Source: Porphyromonadaceae bacterium UBA7176 (lineage in GTDB: Bacteria; Bacteroidota; Bacteroidia; Bacteroidales; Muribaculaceae). Taken from it: a stretch of 17,824 nucleotides of DNA. This document shows positions 1 to 6,866 of this stretch, in pieces. Positions within the stretch are counted from its first letter, which is position 1. Each line of letters starts with the position of its first letter. Both the position numbers and the translations under genes were made by a program. The stretch lies in NCBI GenBank assembly GCA_002491245.1, contig DKVO01000012.1:1-17824 (forward strand), in the 5' to 3' direction. The notes under the pieces are model-generated. The model saw only the letters and a list, made by a program, of their open reading frames with translations. It searched no databases and was not told the DNA's origin.

Positions 1-1
1 G

Positions 2-727
2 ATCGCCATCCATGTGGACTTTACTCCCATGGTGGACATGAACATGCTTCTGATTACCTTCTTCATGCTCTGTACTACGATGATTAAATCGCAGACTCTC
101 CAGATTGTACTTCCTACAAATGAGGATGTCAAGAAAGAGCAGCAGAGCCAGGCTAAGCAATCCGAAGCTATCACGATGATTCTCGATACCGAGTATAATG
201 GCGACAAACCTGCCGTCGACGCCGAGACTGGTAAGACCATTCATAATATATACTACTATGAAGGTATTGCCGACACTACATTCTCGACGCCCAAATATCT
301 GCAGAAAGAGCAGTTTATTGGCAATGTGAACCACGAAGCTCAAGGTATACGTAAAATCCTGCTCAGCAAAAACAAGCAGGTTATGGAAGAGTACAACAAG
401 CTCAAGGAGCAGTGGAAAAACAAGGAAATCACCAAGGAAGAGTTCCAGCAGTTAGCTAAGAAAAACGCTTCTGACTCGCTCAAGACACGTCCTGTTGTTG
501 TGATTAAACCCGGTCCCAACACTACTTACGAAGGCCTCATCAATGCTATCGACGAAATGAACATCAACCAGATTTCACGTTATAGCATCGAGCTACCCAC
601 CCATACCGATTCCGTGCTTCTGCGTCATCTCGAGCAGACGAGCGGTCAGACAATTATTCGTCCCACTATTCGCGCTGCCAAAGCCGTCGCTGCCGCTCCG
701 GCCGACGATGAGGCATCTAACCAATAA
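2..727 (+). CDS. exbD: ExbD/TolR-family biopolymer transport protein (5' end cut by window)
   Basis: ExbD is the proton-channel partner of ExbB in the inner-membrane motor that energises TonB and, through it, outer-membrane TonB-dependent transporters. The reading frame is open to the window edge. The motif DFTPMVDM followed by a hydrophobic segment ending FFMLCTTM is the single ExbD membrane helix with its proton-carrying Asp (codon 35-37). This motif normally lies about 15-25 residues into the protein, so the true start lies upstream and the GTG at 14 is an internal Val codon. The C-terminal part (RPVVVIKPGPNTTYEGLINAID) is the usual periplasmic ExbD fold. Between helix and fold sits a long Lys/Glu/Gln-rich stretch, making the protein clearly longer than E. 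coli ExbD (about 140 aa). The tail is Ala-rich. tonB follows after 11 nt, so the two are probably co-transcribed, with exbB expected upstream. Confidence 0.9.
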   Translation: MAIHVDFTPMVDMNMLLITFFMLCTTMIKSQTLQIVLPTNEDVKKEQQSQAKQSEAITMILDTEYNGDKPAVDAETGKTIHNIYYYEGIADTTFSTPKYLQKEQFIGNVNHEAQGIRKILLSKNKQVMEEYNKLKEQWKNKEITKEEFQQLAKKNASDSLKTRPVVVIKPGPNTTYEGLINAIDEMNINQISRYSIELPTHTDSVLLRHLEQTSGQTIIRPTIRAAKAVAAAPADDEASNQ

Positions 728-738
728 AACTCATAGTT

Positions 739-1587
739 ATGGCAAAAGATGTAGATCTTACCTCAAGAGAGTGGCGCGACATAGTATTCGAAGGCAAAAA
801 CAAAGAATTCGGCGCATACAAACTGCGCGAGAGTTCGCCCGCCCGCCACACTAAAGCTATCGTATGGGTTATTATTTCGGTAGCTATAATCCTTGTTCTG
901 CTTATCCTTTCGGTCAACGGCGTTTTCGCTAAACCCGAAGAAGAGCAGATTACTACCGCGACTGTCCAGGAAATCACAACTATGGAAGTTGAGGAAGAGA
1001 TTATAGAAGAGGAAGAAGAGCAGTTCCAGCTCCCCGAACCCGAAGAAGTTGTAGCCCCCGAAGAAGTTGCTAACCAGCAGCGTGTGACCGACCTCCTTAT
1101 CGTCGAAGACGAAAAAATCGAAGAGGATAAGCAGGTTAAAAACCAGGAAGAAGTGCTCGAAAACGAAGCTCAGGCCGGTGCCCTCGATATCACCGAAGGT
1201 ACTAACGACCTCAACAAGATCACTATCAAGGAAGAGGTGATCGCCGCTCCGGTAGTTGAGGAAGAACAGCCCATGAACATCGCTATGGTAGAGCAGAAAC
1301 CCGAATTCAACGGTGGTGAAGCTGCCATGTACAAATGGCTTGGCGAAAACATCGTTTACCCCTCGGCCGCTGCTGAAGAAGGCGTTTCAGGTCGCGTGGT
1401 TGTTGAATTCGTCGTTGGTAAAGACGGCTCAATCACAAACGTTCGCGTTGTCCGTCCGCGCCATCCGGCTCTCGACAAGGAAGCCGTTCGCGTGGTAAAG
1501 GCTATGCCCAACTGGATTCCCGGTCGTAACAATGGCCAGCCCGTCAAAGTTACCTACACTCTCCCTGTGACATTCAAACTCCAGTAG
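739..1587 (+). CDS. tonB: TonB energy-transducing protein
   Basis: This protein carries the force of the ExbB-ExbD motor across the periplasm to TonB-dependent receptors. The 282 residues show three parts. A cytoplasmic N-terminus contains KNKEFGAYKLR, which is typical of Bacteroidetes TonB. One membrane helix spans about residues 40-62. A C-terminal TonB domain (about 190-282) shows YPSAAAEEGVSGRVVVEFVV, then DGSITNV, HPALDKEAVRVV and MPNWIPG. The periplasmic linker (about 65-185) is very rich in Glu and poor in the Pro-Lys repeats of enterobacterial TonB. The ATG at 739 lies 11 nt after the exbD stop and gives the expected N-terminus. A strong hairpin terminator starts 27 nt after the stop, so this is the last gene of the exb-tonB operon. 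The identity is firm; which receptors it serves cannot be read from here. Confidence 0.95.
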   Translation: MAKDVDLTSREWRDIVFEGKNKEFGAYKLRESSPARHTKAIVWVIISVAIILVLLILSVNGVFAKPEEEQITTATVQEITTMEVEEEIIEEEEEQFQLPEPEEVVAPEEVANQQRVTDLLIVEDEKIEEDKQVKNQEEVLENEAQAGALDITEGTNDLNKITIKEEVIAAPVVEEEQPMNIAMVEQKPEFNGGEAAMYKWLGENIVYPSAAAEEGVSGRVVVEFVVGKDGSITNVRVVRPRHPALDKEAVRVVKAMPNWIPGRNNGQPVKVTYTLPVTFKLQ

Positions 1588-1614
1588 AATTCGCTTTTGA
1601 ATTCCATACACTCC

Positions 1615-1654
1615 AAAGCCCGGCGCTCCAATGTGCCGGGCTTTAATTTTTTTT
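1615..1654 (+). terminator. Intrinsic terminator after tonB
   Basis: The sequence AAAGCCCGGC (1615-1624) pairs perfectly with GCCGGGCTTT (1635-1644), can extend two pairs inward, and is followed by a run of eight T (1647-1654). It ends the exbD-tonB transcript. A smaller GAATTC/GAATTC inverted repeat (1587-1592 and 1599-1604) lies just before it. Confidence 0.92.
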
Positions 1655-1656
1655 GC

Positions 1657-1664
1657 TATCTTTG
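1657..1664 (+). promoter_or_regulatory. Possible Bacteroidetes -7 element upstream of the amylase
   Basis: TATCTTTG matches the Bacteroidetes -7 consensus TAnnTTTG exactly. No TTTG -33 element is found 19-21 bases upstream, because that stretch is the tonB terminator stem. If real, transcription would begin near 1670 and the two REP-like hairpins would lie in the 5' leader of the amylase mRNA. A poorer candidate, TAACCTTTG (1781-1789), sits closer to the gene. Confidence 0.35.
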
Positions 1665-1667
1665 CAT

Positions 1668-1759
1668 CCAAGGAGCCATCTTAGGAGCGCGACACTCCGT
1701 GTCGTGTCTTTGCCAGCTTCTCCAAGGAGTGCATTAGGAGCGCGACACTCCGTGTCGTG
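1668..1759. repeat. Two copies of a palindromic REP-like repeat
   Basis: Two near-identical units occupy 1668-1706 and 1722-1759. Each starts CCAAGGAG, continues with a short variable CAT stretch, then shares an identical 26-base core (1681-1706 and 1734-1759) beginning TTAGGAGCGCGACACTCC. Within each core CGACAC-TCC-GTGTCG forms a compact hairpin (stems 1690-1695/1699-1704 and 1743-1748/1752-1757). The copies are in the same orientation, about 54 bases apart. They lie between a terminator and the next gene and contain no convincing ORF, like REP-type extragenic palindromes. Confidence 0.8.
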
Positions 1760-1819
1760 CCACATATAGTCACCCTCAGGTAACCTTTGCATATAGACCC
1801 TTTTTTAATTATATCATAC

Positions 1820-3685
1820 ATGAAAAAACTCACCTTACTTCTTTCCTTGCTCTTGGCTTGTATATCTTTATCTTCCGAAGCGAAACCTAACCTTCAGATC
1901 GACCATTTCGATCCGCCCTGTTGGTGGACCGGAATGAAAAACCGTCAGCTACAGCTCCTTGTGCATGGTCCCGACATATCCTCAGCTTCTGTATCCACAT
2001 CCTATCCAGGTGTTGCTGTCAATAGGATTGAAAAGGTCGAAAACCCGAACTACCTCTTCATCTACCTCGACATATCTCCCGAAGCACAGCCGGGTACGGT
2101 AAATCTGCAATTCAAAGAAGGTAAGCGTAAACTCGATTATAAATTCCCCCTCCTCGCAAGACGCTCCAAGCCGGGTGCCGACGGATTTGATACCGGAGAT
2201 GTTTTATACCTCATTACCCCCGATCGCTTTGCCAACGGCAACCTCGCAAACGACACCATCCAAGGGGCAAGAGTGAATAGGGAGAGACCTTTCGGTCGTC
2301 ATGGTGGTGATATAAAAGGTATCGCCGACCATCTCGACTACATCAAAGACCTCGGCGTGACAACTGTTTGGCTCAACCCTGTGCAGAAAAACTCGCCGAA
2401 TTCATATCATGGATATGCCATTTCTGATTTCTATGCTGTCGATCCGCGTTTCGGAACTATGGATGAGTACACCGGGTTTATCGACGCTACCCACGACATG
2501 GGGATGAAAGTCGTGATGGACATGATTTTGAACCATTGTGGTGGCGACCACTGGTGGATGAAAGACCTCCCTACTTCCGACTGGCTGAACTTCAACAACA
2601 CATTCGTTCCCACAAACCACCTCAAATGGACATTAATGGATCCTCACGCCGCACCATCGGAGAAAAAACGTTTTTCCGACGGTTGGTTCACCCGTGGTAT
2701 GCCCGACCTCAATCAGCGCAACCCTTTTCTTGCCGACTATCTTATCCAGTCCTCAATCTGGTGGATTGAATATGCCGGTATCGATGGTATCCGTCAGGAC
2801 ACACATCCATACATGGATTTCGACTTCAGTGCCCGATGGTGCAAGGAAGTGTTCGACCAATATCCCGATTTCAATATCGTCGGCGAGACATGGTATCCGT
2901 CCGACAACGCTTTTGCTGCATGGTGGCAGGCTAAGTCAAAAGAAAACTCCGCCGATCCGCAGCTCAAGACCGTAATGGATTTTAACCTCGCCTTCCTCTC
3001 CCAGTCGGTATTCGAAGAGCCGAACCGCTACGCCGAGCAAAACTCTACCGGTTTGTTCAATATCTACATGGCGCTCGCAAGCGATTTCCTGTTTGAGGAT
3101 CTCGACAATATTCTCGTGTTTCTCGACAACCACGACATGGCTCGATTTTCAAAGATTGAAGACAAGAACCTTGATAAATACAAACAGGGCATAGCCTTTA
3201 TCCTCACCACTCGCGGCATTCCTCAGATCTACTACGGTACCGAAATTCTCATGACAGGTACAAAAGAGCAGGGCGATGGGGTCATTCGCACCGACATGCC
3301 TGGTGGATGGCCCGGCGATAAGCGCGACGCCTTCACTGCGGCCGGGCGCACTCCTCTCGAAAACGAGGCACACGCATACATGCGTTCACTCCTTCAATGG
3401 CGTCAGAAATCAGAGGCCGTCAAGCATGGTCGGCTGATCCAGTATGCCCCGGTTCCGGAGCATGGCGACTGTTATGTATATGCCCGTATAGCTCCCTCTG
3501 GCGAGACTGTCCTTGTGGTCATGAACGGAAACGACGAAAAAGACGCATCTCTCGACATGTCGCGCTATGCCGACGTTATTGCTCCCTTCTCAACTGGCAC
3601 CGATGTTGCTTCAGGTCGGACATTCAACCTTTCGGAGCGACTCTCTGTTCCGGCAAGAGGCACTTATATCCTCAACCTTAAATAA
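1820..3685 (+). CDS. Exported GH13 alpha-amylase / neopullulanase-type hydrolase (SusA-like)
   Basis: This retaining alpha-glucan hydrolase should cut starch or maltodextrin chains in the periplasm, like SusA of the starch utilization system. Starting at ATG 1820 gives 621 aa, close to SusA length. The protein then begins with a clear signal peptide (MKKLTLLLSLLLAC..., likely cleavage after SSEA, although LLAC could be read as a weak lipobox). The TTG at 1787 in the same frame would bury the signal and is rejected. An N-terminal beta domain (about 25-125) precedes the TIM barrel. All GH13 motifs are present: DMILNH; GIRQD with nucleophile D327; VGETW with acid/base E356; FLDNHD with D439. The subfamily motif reads MPDLN, close to the MPKLN of neopullulanases. 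A beta-rich C-terminal domain ends the chain. A glycosyltransferase gene follows after 14 nt; no SusC/SusD homologues are in view. Substrate specificity is inferred. Confidence 0.9.
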   Translation: MKKLTLLLSLLLACISLSSEAKPNLQIDHFDPPCWWTGMKNRQLQLLVHGPDISSASVSTSYPGVAVNRIEKVENPNYLFIYLDISPEAQPGTVNLQFKEGKRKLDYKFPLLARRSKPGADGFDTGDVLYLITPDRFANGNLANDTIQGARVNRERPFGRHGGDIKGIADHLDYIKDLGVTTVWLNPVQKNSPNSYHGYAISDFYAVDPRFGTMDEYTGFIDATHDMGMKVVMDMILNHCGGDHWWMKDLPTSDWLNFNNTFVPTNHLKWTLMDPHAAPSEKKRFSDGWFTRGMPDLNQRNPFLADYLIQSSIWWIEYAGIDGIRQDTHPYMDFDFSARWCKEVFDQYPDFNIVGETWYPSDNAFAAWWQAKSKENSADPQLKTVMDFNLAFLSQSVFEEPNRYAEQNSTGLFNIYMALASDFLFEDLDNILVFLDNHDMARFSKIEDKNLDKYKQGIAFILTTRGIPQIYYGTEILMTGTKEQGDGVIRTDMPGGWPGDKRDAFTAAGRTPLENEAHAYMRSLLQWRQKSEAVKHGRLIQYAPVPEHGDCYVYARIAPSGETVLVVMNGNDEKDASLDMSRYADVIAPFSTGTDVASGRTFNLSERLSVPARGTYILNLK

Positions 3686-3699
3686 AACAAACTGGAGAA

Positions 3700-4899
3700 A
3701 TGGGGCCGAGATTATTACAGATAAATGTCACCGCCAACTGGGGTTCGCATGGGCGTATCGCCGAAGATATAGCCCTCGGGGCTCAGAAAGAAGGGTGGAC
3801 TACCGCTATGGCTTATGGTCGCCACATGACACCATCTGCTCAGCATCTCTTTAGGGTCGGTTCCCGTTTCGATGTCTATCGGCATGTGGCGGAGACTCGC
3901 CTCTTCGACCGTCACGGCCTTGCATCCGTAGCTCCCACAAAAGCCCTTGTGTCATATATCGGCGACTACAATCCTGATATAATACACCTCCACAACATCC
4001 ACGGCTATTATCTCAACTATCCTCTGCTTTTCGACTTCCTTAAATCGTGGGGTGGTCCTGTCGTATGGACCCTCCACGACTGTTGGCCGTTTACCGGACA
4101 CTGTGCCTATTTCGAGTATGCTCATTGCGACAGGTGGAAGACCCTCTGTCATGATTGTCCCGAAAAACGCTCCTACCCGAAATCATCACTCATCGACAAC
4201 AGTACCGCCAACTACAATCTCAAGCGTCATTATTTCAGGCTGATAAAAGACCGCCTCACTTTAGTCCCCGTATCCTCTTGGCTTGCCGGTATTGCAGGGC
4301 AGTCTTTTTTGTCCGATTGCCGGTGCGAGGTCATTCACAACGGTATCGATACTGATCAGTTCTCGCCATGTGCCCAAAAAGACACAGACCCACGCATCGT
4401 TCTTGGTGTCGCATCCGTCTGGGATGGACGCAAAGGTCTCGACGACTTCTGCAAGCTTGCCCGATTATTACCCGACGGATATCGGATTGTACTGATAGGC
4501 CTCTCCCGAAAGCAGATAAAATCGTTGCCTCAGGGCATCCTTGGTTTAGAGCGCACCGCCGATGTCGCAGAGTTGGCTCGGTGGTATTCAAGGGCATCTG
4601 TCTTCGTCAACCCCACAAAAGAAGACACATTCCCCACAACCAACATCGAAGCCCTCGCCAGTGGTACTCCCGTAGTCACTTACCGTAGCGGTGGAGCACC
4701 GGAGACCATCGGCAGTGGCACTGGCATCGTTGTCGGCAAAGACGATGTCAATGCTCTTGCCGGAGCTGTGCTCCGGATAACAGACTCGGCAGGCATCTAT
4801 ACACCCGACGCTTGTCGTCAGAGAGCGTTGCAGTACTATCGCCGCCAGAGGTGTTGCAGCGATTATCTCGACCTTTACCGCCGCATCTTGGCCTTGTAA
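3700..4899 (+). CDS. Glycosyltransferase family 4-type protein
   Basis: This 399-aa protein looks like a GT-B fold transferase that moves a sugar from an activated donor to a glycan or lipid-linked acceptor in the cytoplasm. The N-terminal half shows NWGSHGRIAEDI (a loop often seen in GT4 enzymes), then HLHNIHGYY and WTLHDCWPFTGHC followed by a Cys-rich stretch (C..C..C..C) usual in WcaC-like enzymes. The C-terminal half holds the donor-binding region KEDTFPTTNIEALASGTPVV, where the GT4 EX7E pattern is present with Asp for the first Glu, then SGGAPE. No signal peptide or membrane helix is seen. The start has a good ribosome site (GGAGA) six bases upstream and lies 14 nt after the amylase stop, so the two are probably one transcript. 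Donor and acceptor cannot be told; capsule, O-antigen or exopolysaccharide assembly is the usual role. Confidence 0.85.
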   Translation: MGPRLLQINVTANWGSHGRIAEDIALGAQKEGWTTAMAYGRHMTPSAQHLFRVGSRFDVYRHVAETRLFDRHGLASVAPTKALVSYIGDYNPDIIHLHNIHGYYLNYPLLFDFLKSWGGPVVWTLHDCWPFTGHCAYFEYAHCDRWKTLCHDCPEKRSYPKSSLIDNSTANYNLKRHYFRLIKDRLTLVPVSSWLAGIAGQSFLSDCRCEVIHNGIDTDQFSPCAQKDTDPRIVLGVASVWDGRKGLDDFCKLARLLPDGYRIVLIGLSRKQIKSLPQGILGLERTADVAELARWYSRASVFVNPTKEDTFPTTNIEALASGTPVVTYRSGGAPETIGSGTGIVVGKDDVNALAGAVLRITDSAGIYTPDACRQRALQYYRRQRCCSDYLDLYRRILAL

Positions 4900-5014
4900 C
4901 TTTCCGCATGTCAATGTTCGCTGTGATGTTGCAAAATTAACACCGTGGCTCTCGGCTTTATCCGGCTTTTTTCAATTGCGGTGATTTTTACTTACTGCCC
5001 CTCCTGCTTCCAGA

Positions 5015-5046
5015 TTTGCATATTCGGCCAAATATGAGTAAATTTG
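5015..5046 (+). promoter_or_regulatory. Promoter of the polyprenyl synthase-tatD-purT operon
   Basis: TTTG (5015-5018) and TAAATTTG (5039-5046) match the Bacteroidetes -33 and -7 elements exactly, with 20 bases between. Transcription should start near 5052-5054, leaving a very short leader before the ATG at 5066. I see no convincing terminator in the preceding stretch 4900-5014. Confidence 0.75.
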
Positions 5047-5065
5047 CACAGCAAAACAGGTCAAC

Positions 5066-6031
5066 ATGGACTTTACCCTAAATACATTTTCGGGCCTTGT
5101 CGAGAACGCCCTGAAAGCCATCTCATACCCTGAGGTGGCCCCAAAACTTTTCGACCCCATTCGCTACACTCTCTCCAGCGGAGGCAAACGCATTCGCCCG
5201 GCTCTGACTCTGGCGGTATACGCGGCTCTTGCAAAAAAAGATCCTTCCGAAGTTATAAATCAGGCCCTTGCTGTTGAACTGTTCCATAATTTCACCCTCC
5301 TGCACGACGACGTCATGGACCGTGCCGACATCCGGCGTGGTAGGCCGACTGTGCATCGCAAATGGAACGACAACGTTGCCATTCTCTCCGGCGACGCAAT
5401 GCTCACTCTCGCTTCGCAGACCCTCGCGAAAGGTGCCGGAAAACATCTCGACGACCTCTACAAATGCTTCAATGCCACTGCGATGGAAGTATACGAAGGC
5501 CAGCAGCTCGATATGGAGTTTGAAGACCGAAACGACGTCGCTGTCGACGAATATCTCTTCATGATAGGGCTCAAGACATCCGTTCTCCTCGGTTGTGCAT
5601 GTCGTCTGGGTGCAATCATGGCTGATGCCGACTCCGAAACGGCCGATGCTCTCTATCGCTACGGATACTCACTCGGAATGGCATTCCAGCTCCGCGACGA
5701 CTGGCTCGACACATTCGGCGACCCAACCGTTTTCGGCAAGGAAATCGGTGGTGACATCCTCAACCACAAGAAGACTTGGCTTCTCATCACAGCGCTCGAA
5801 GCCGAACCCGAAGAGCTCCCGGCGATACTCGCCGAAGACCTCGAGCCTCGAGAAACCATAGCTCAGGTCAAAGCTCTTTACGAGCGCCACAAACTCGGAG
5901 ACCGTTGTCAGGACCTCGCCACGAAATATAGTGCACAGGCAAAACTCGAGCTCGATAAAATCGATATGGACGTCGAAGCCCGTCTATTTTTCGGCACTCT
6001 TGCCGACAGCGCCTCATCAAGGAAACACTGA
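5066..6031 (+). CDS. Polyprenyl (farnesyl/geranylgeranyl-type) diphosphate synthase
   Basis: This enzyme condenses isopentenyl diphosphate with allylic diphosphates to make isoprenoid precursors for quinones and undecaprenyl carriers. At 321 aa it has normal family length. The first Asp-rich motif is DDVMD (D81-D85), followed by RRGRPTVH; the second is DDWLD (D211-D215). The conserved GGKRIRP that binds isopentenyl diphosphate lies near residue 40, and GQQLDMEFE matches the helix that precedes the second half. The first motif has no two-residue insertion, and a Phe lies five residues before D81, a pattern linked to short-chain products. C15 to C20 is therefore likely but not proven. The start is 12-14 bases after the predicted transcription start. 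The stop overlaps the tatD start by one base (TGATG), which suggests translational coupling. Confidence 0.92.
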   Translation: MDFTLNTFSGLVENALKAISYPEVAPKLFDPIRYTLSSGGKRIRPALTLAVYAALAKKDPSEVINQALAVELFHNFTLLHDDVMDRADIRRGRPTVHRKWNDNVAILSGDAMLTLASQTLAKGAGKHLDDLYKCFNATAMEVYEGQQLDMEFEDRNDVAVDEYLFMIGLKTSVLLGCACRLGAIMADADSETADALYRYGYSLGMAFQLRDDWLDTFGDPTVFGKEIGGDILNHKKTWLLITALEAEPEELPAILAEDLEPRETIAQVKALYERHKLGDRCQDLATKYSAQAKLELDKIDMDVEARLFFGTLADSASSRKH

Positions 6032-6828
6032 TGATCGACACCCATTCGCATATCTACGGCCCCGAATTTTCGCTGCAAGGACAGCCCGATGGCTCCATGC
6101 AGGGGCAGGTCGAAACCGTCGACCGGGCTGTCGCGGCAGGTGTCGGCATGATGATACTTCCGGCGGTCGATCGCAGCAGCGTCACCCCGATGAAAACGCT
6201 GGCGTCCTTGCGTCCGGCCAACACTGCCCTTGCTGTCGGCCTACATCCCACCGAGGTCAAGGAAGGTTGGAGAGAGGAAGTGGCATATTTTACCGACCTG
6301 CTTGCCGACGGAACTCATTACGTCGCTGTCGGCGAGGTCGGCATCGACCTGTATTGGGACAAAACGTTCGAAGCCGAACAGATGGAAGCATTCGACATCC
6401 AGCTCGCCGCGGCCGAAAGCTTCGGCCTGCCTGTCATCATCCATCAGCGCGAAGCGCTCGCACAGACCCTCGAGGTTTTGTCGGGCCACAAATCTGTCCG
6501 GGCTGTCTTCCACAGCTTCGGCGGTTCTGAAGCCGATGTGGAACGCATCCGCTACTTGGGCGACTACTATTTCGGCATCAACGGCATCGTGACTTTCAAA
6601 AACAGTGGGCTTGCTTCAGTCTTGCCGCATATCGGCCTCGACCGTATACTTACCGAGACCGACGCTCCTTACCTCGCCCCGGTTCCGTACCGTGGCAAGC
6701 GTAACGAAAGTTCATACATTCCGCATATCGTCGATAAAATAGCTGCCTCTTTATCAGCCGAAAGACTGGACGTCGAGGCCGCGACGGTAGCGAACGCCAA
6801 AACATTTTTCAAACTTGAAAACTCCTAA
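6031..6828 (+). CDS. tatD: TatD-family metal-dependent deoxyribonuclease
   Basis: This is a member of the TatD/YcfH family of amidohydrolase-fold nucleases, cytoplasmic enzymes linked to 3'-5' DNA trimming and DNA quality control. The 265 residues match the family length. Metal ligands are all visible: H5 and H7 in DTHSH, E102 in GEVGIDLYW, H138 in IIHQRE, H161 in FHSFGG and D211 in ETDAPYL. The C-terminal RGKRNESSYIPHIV is also a family hallmark, and LHPTEV follows the expected first-third position. The start overlaps the stop of the upstream synthase by one base, so it is read from the same mRNA. The true substrate of a given TatD paralog cannot be told from sequence. Confidence 0.93.
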   Translation: MIDTHSHIYGPEFSLQGQPDGSMQGQVETVDRAVAAGVGMMILPAVDRSSVTPMKTLASLRPANTALAVGLHPTEVKEGWREEVAYFTDLLADGTHYVAVGEVGIDLYWDKTFEAEQMEAFDIQLAAAESFGLPVIIHQREALAQTLEVLSGHKSVRAVFHSFGGSEADVERIRYLGDYYFGINGIVTFKNSGLASVLPHIGLDRILTETDAPYLAPVPYRGKRNESSYIPHIVDKIAASLSAERLDVEAATVANAKTFFKLENS

Positions 6829-6866
6829 ATCCTAAACCTATAACCCTAACTCCAAACTCAAAAAAT

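Noticed and set aside
14..16. GTG as the start of exbD
   Set aside because: It is followed at once by DFTPMVDM, the family's membrane helix motif, and the frame is open upstream; the gene is cut by the window edge.
1668..1759. CRISPR array
   Set aside because: Only two repeat units, with a 15-base spacer between them, and no cas genes; an extragenic palindrome fits better.
1787..1819. TTG start for the amylase, 11 codons upstream
   Set aside because: It would place charged and hydrophobic residues before the signal peptide. ATG 1820 gives a classic signal and SusA-like length.
4920..5014. Possible terminator after the glycosyltransferase (CACCG/CGGTG around a T-run)
   Set aside because: The pairing is five bases with a mismatch beside it and the T-run is inside the loop; too weak to call.
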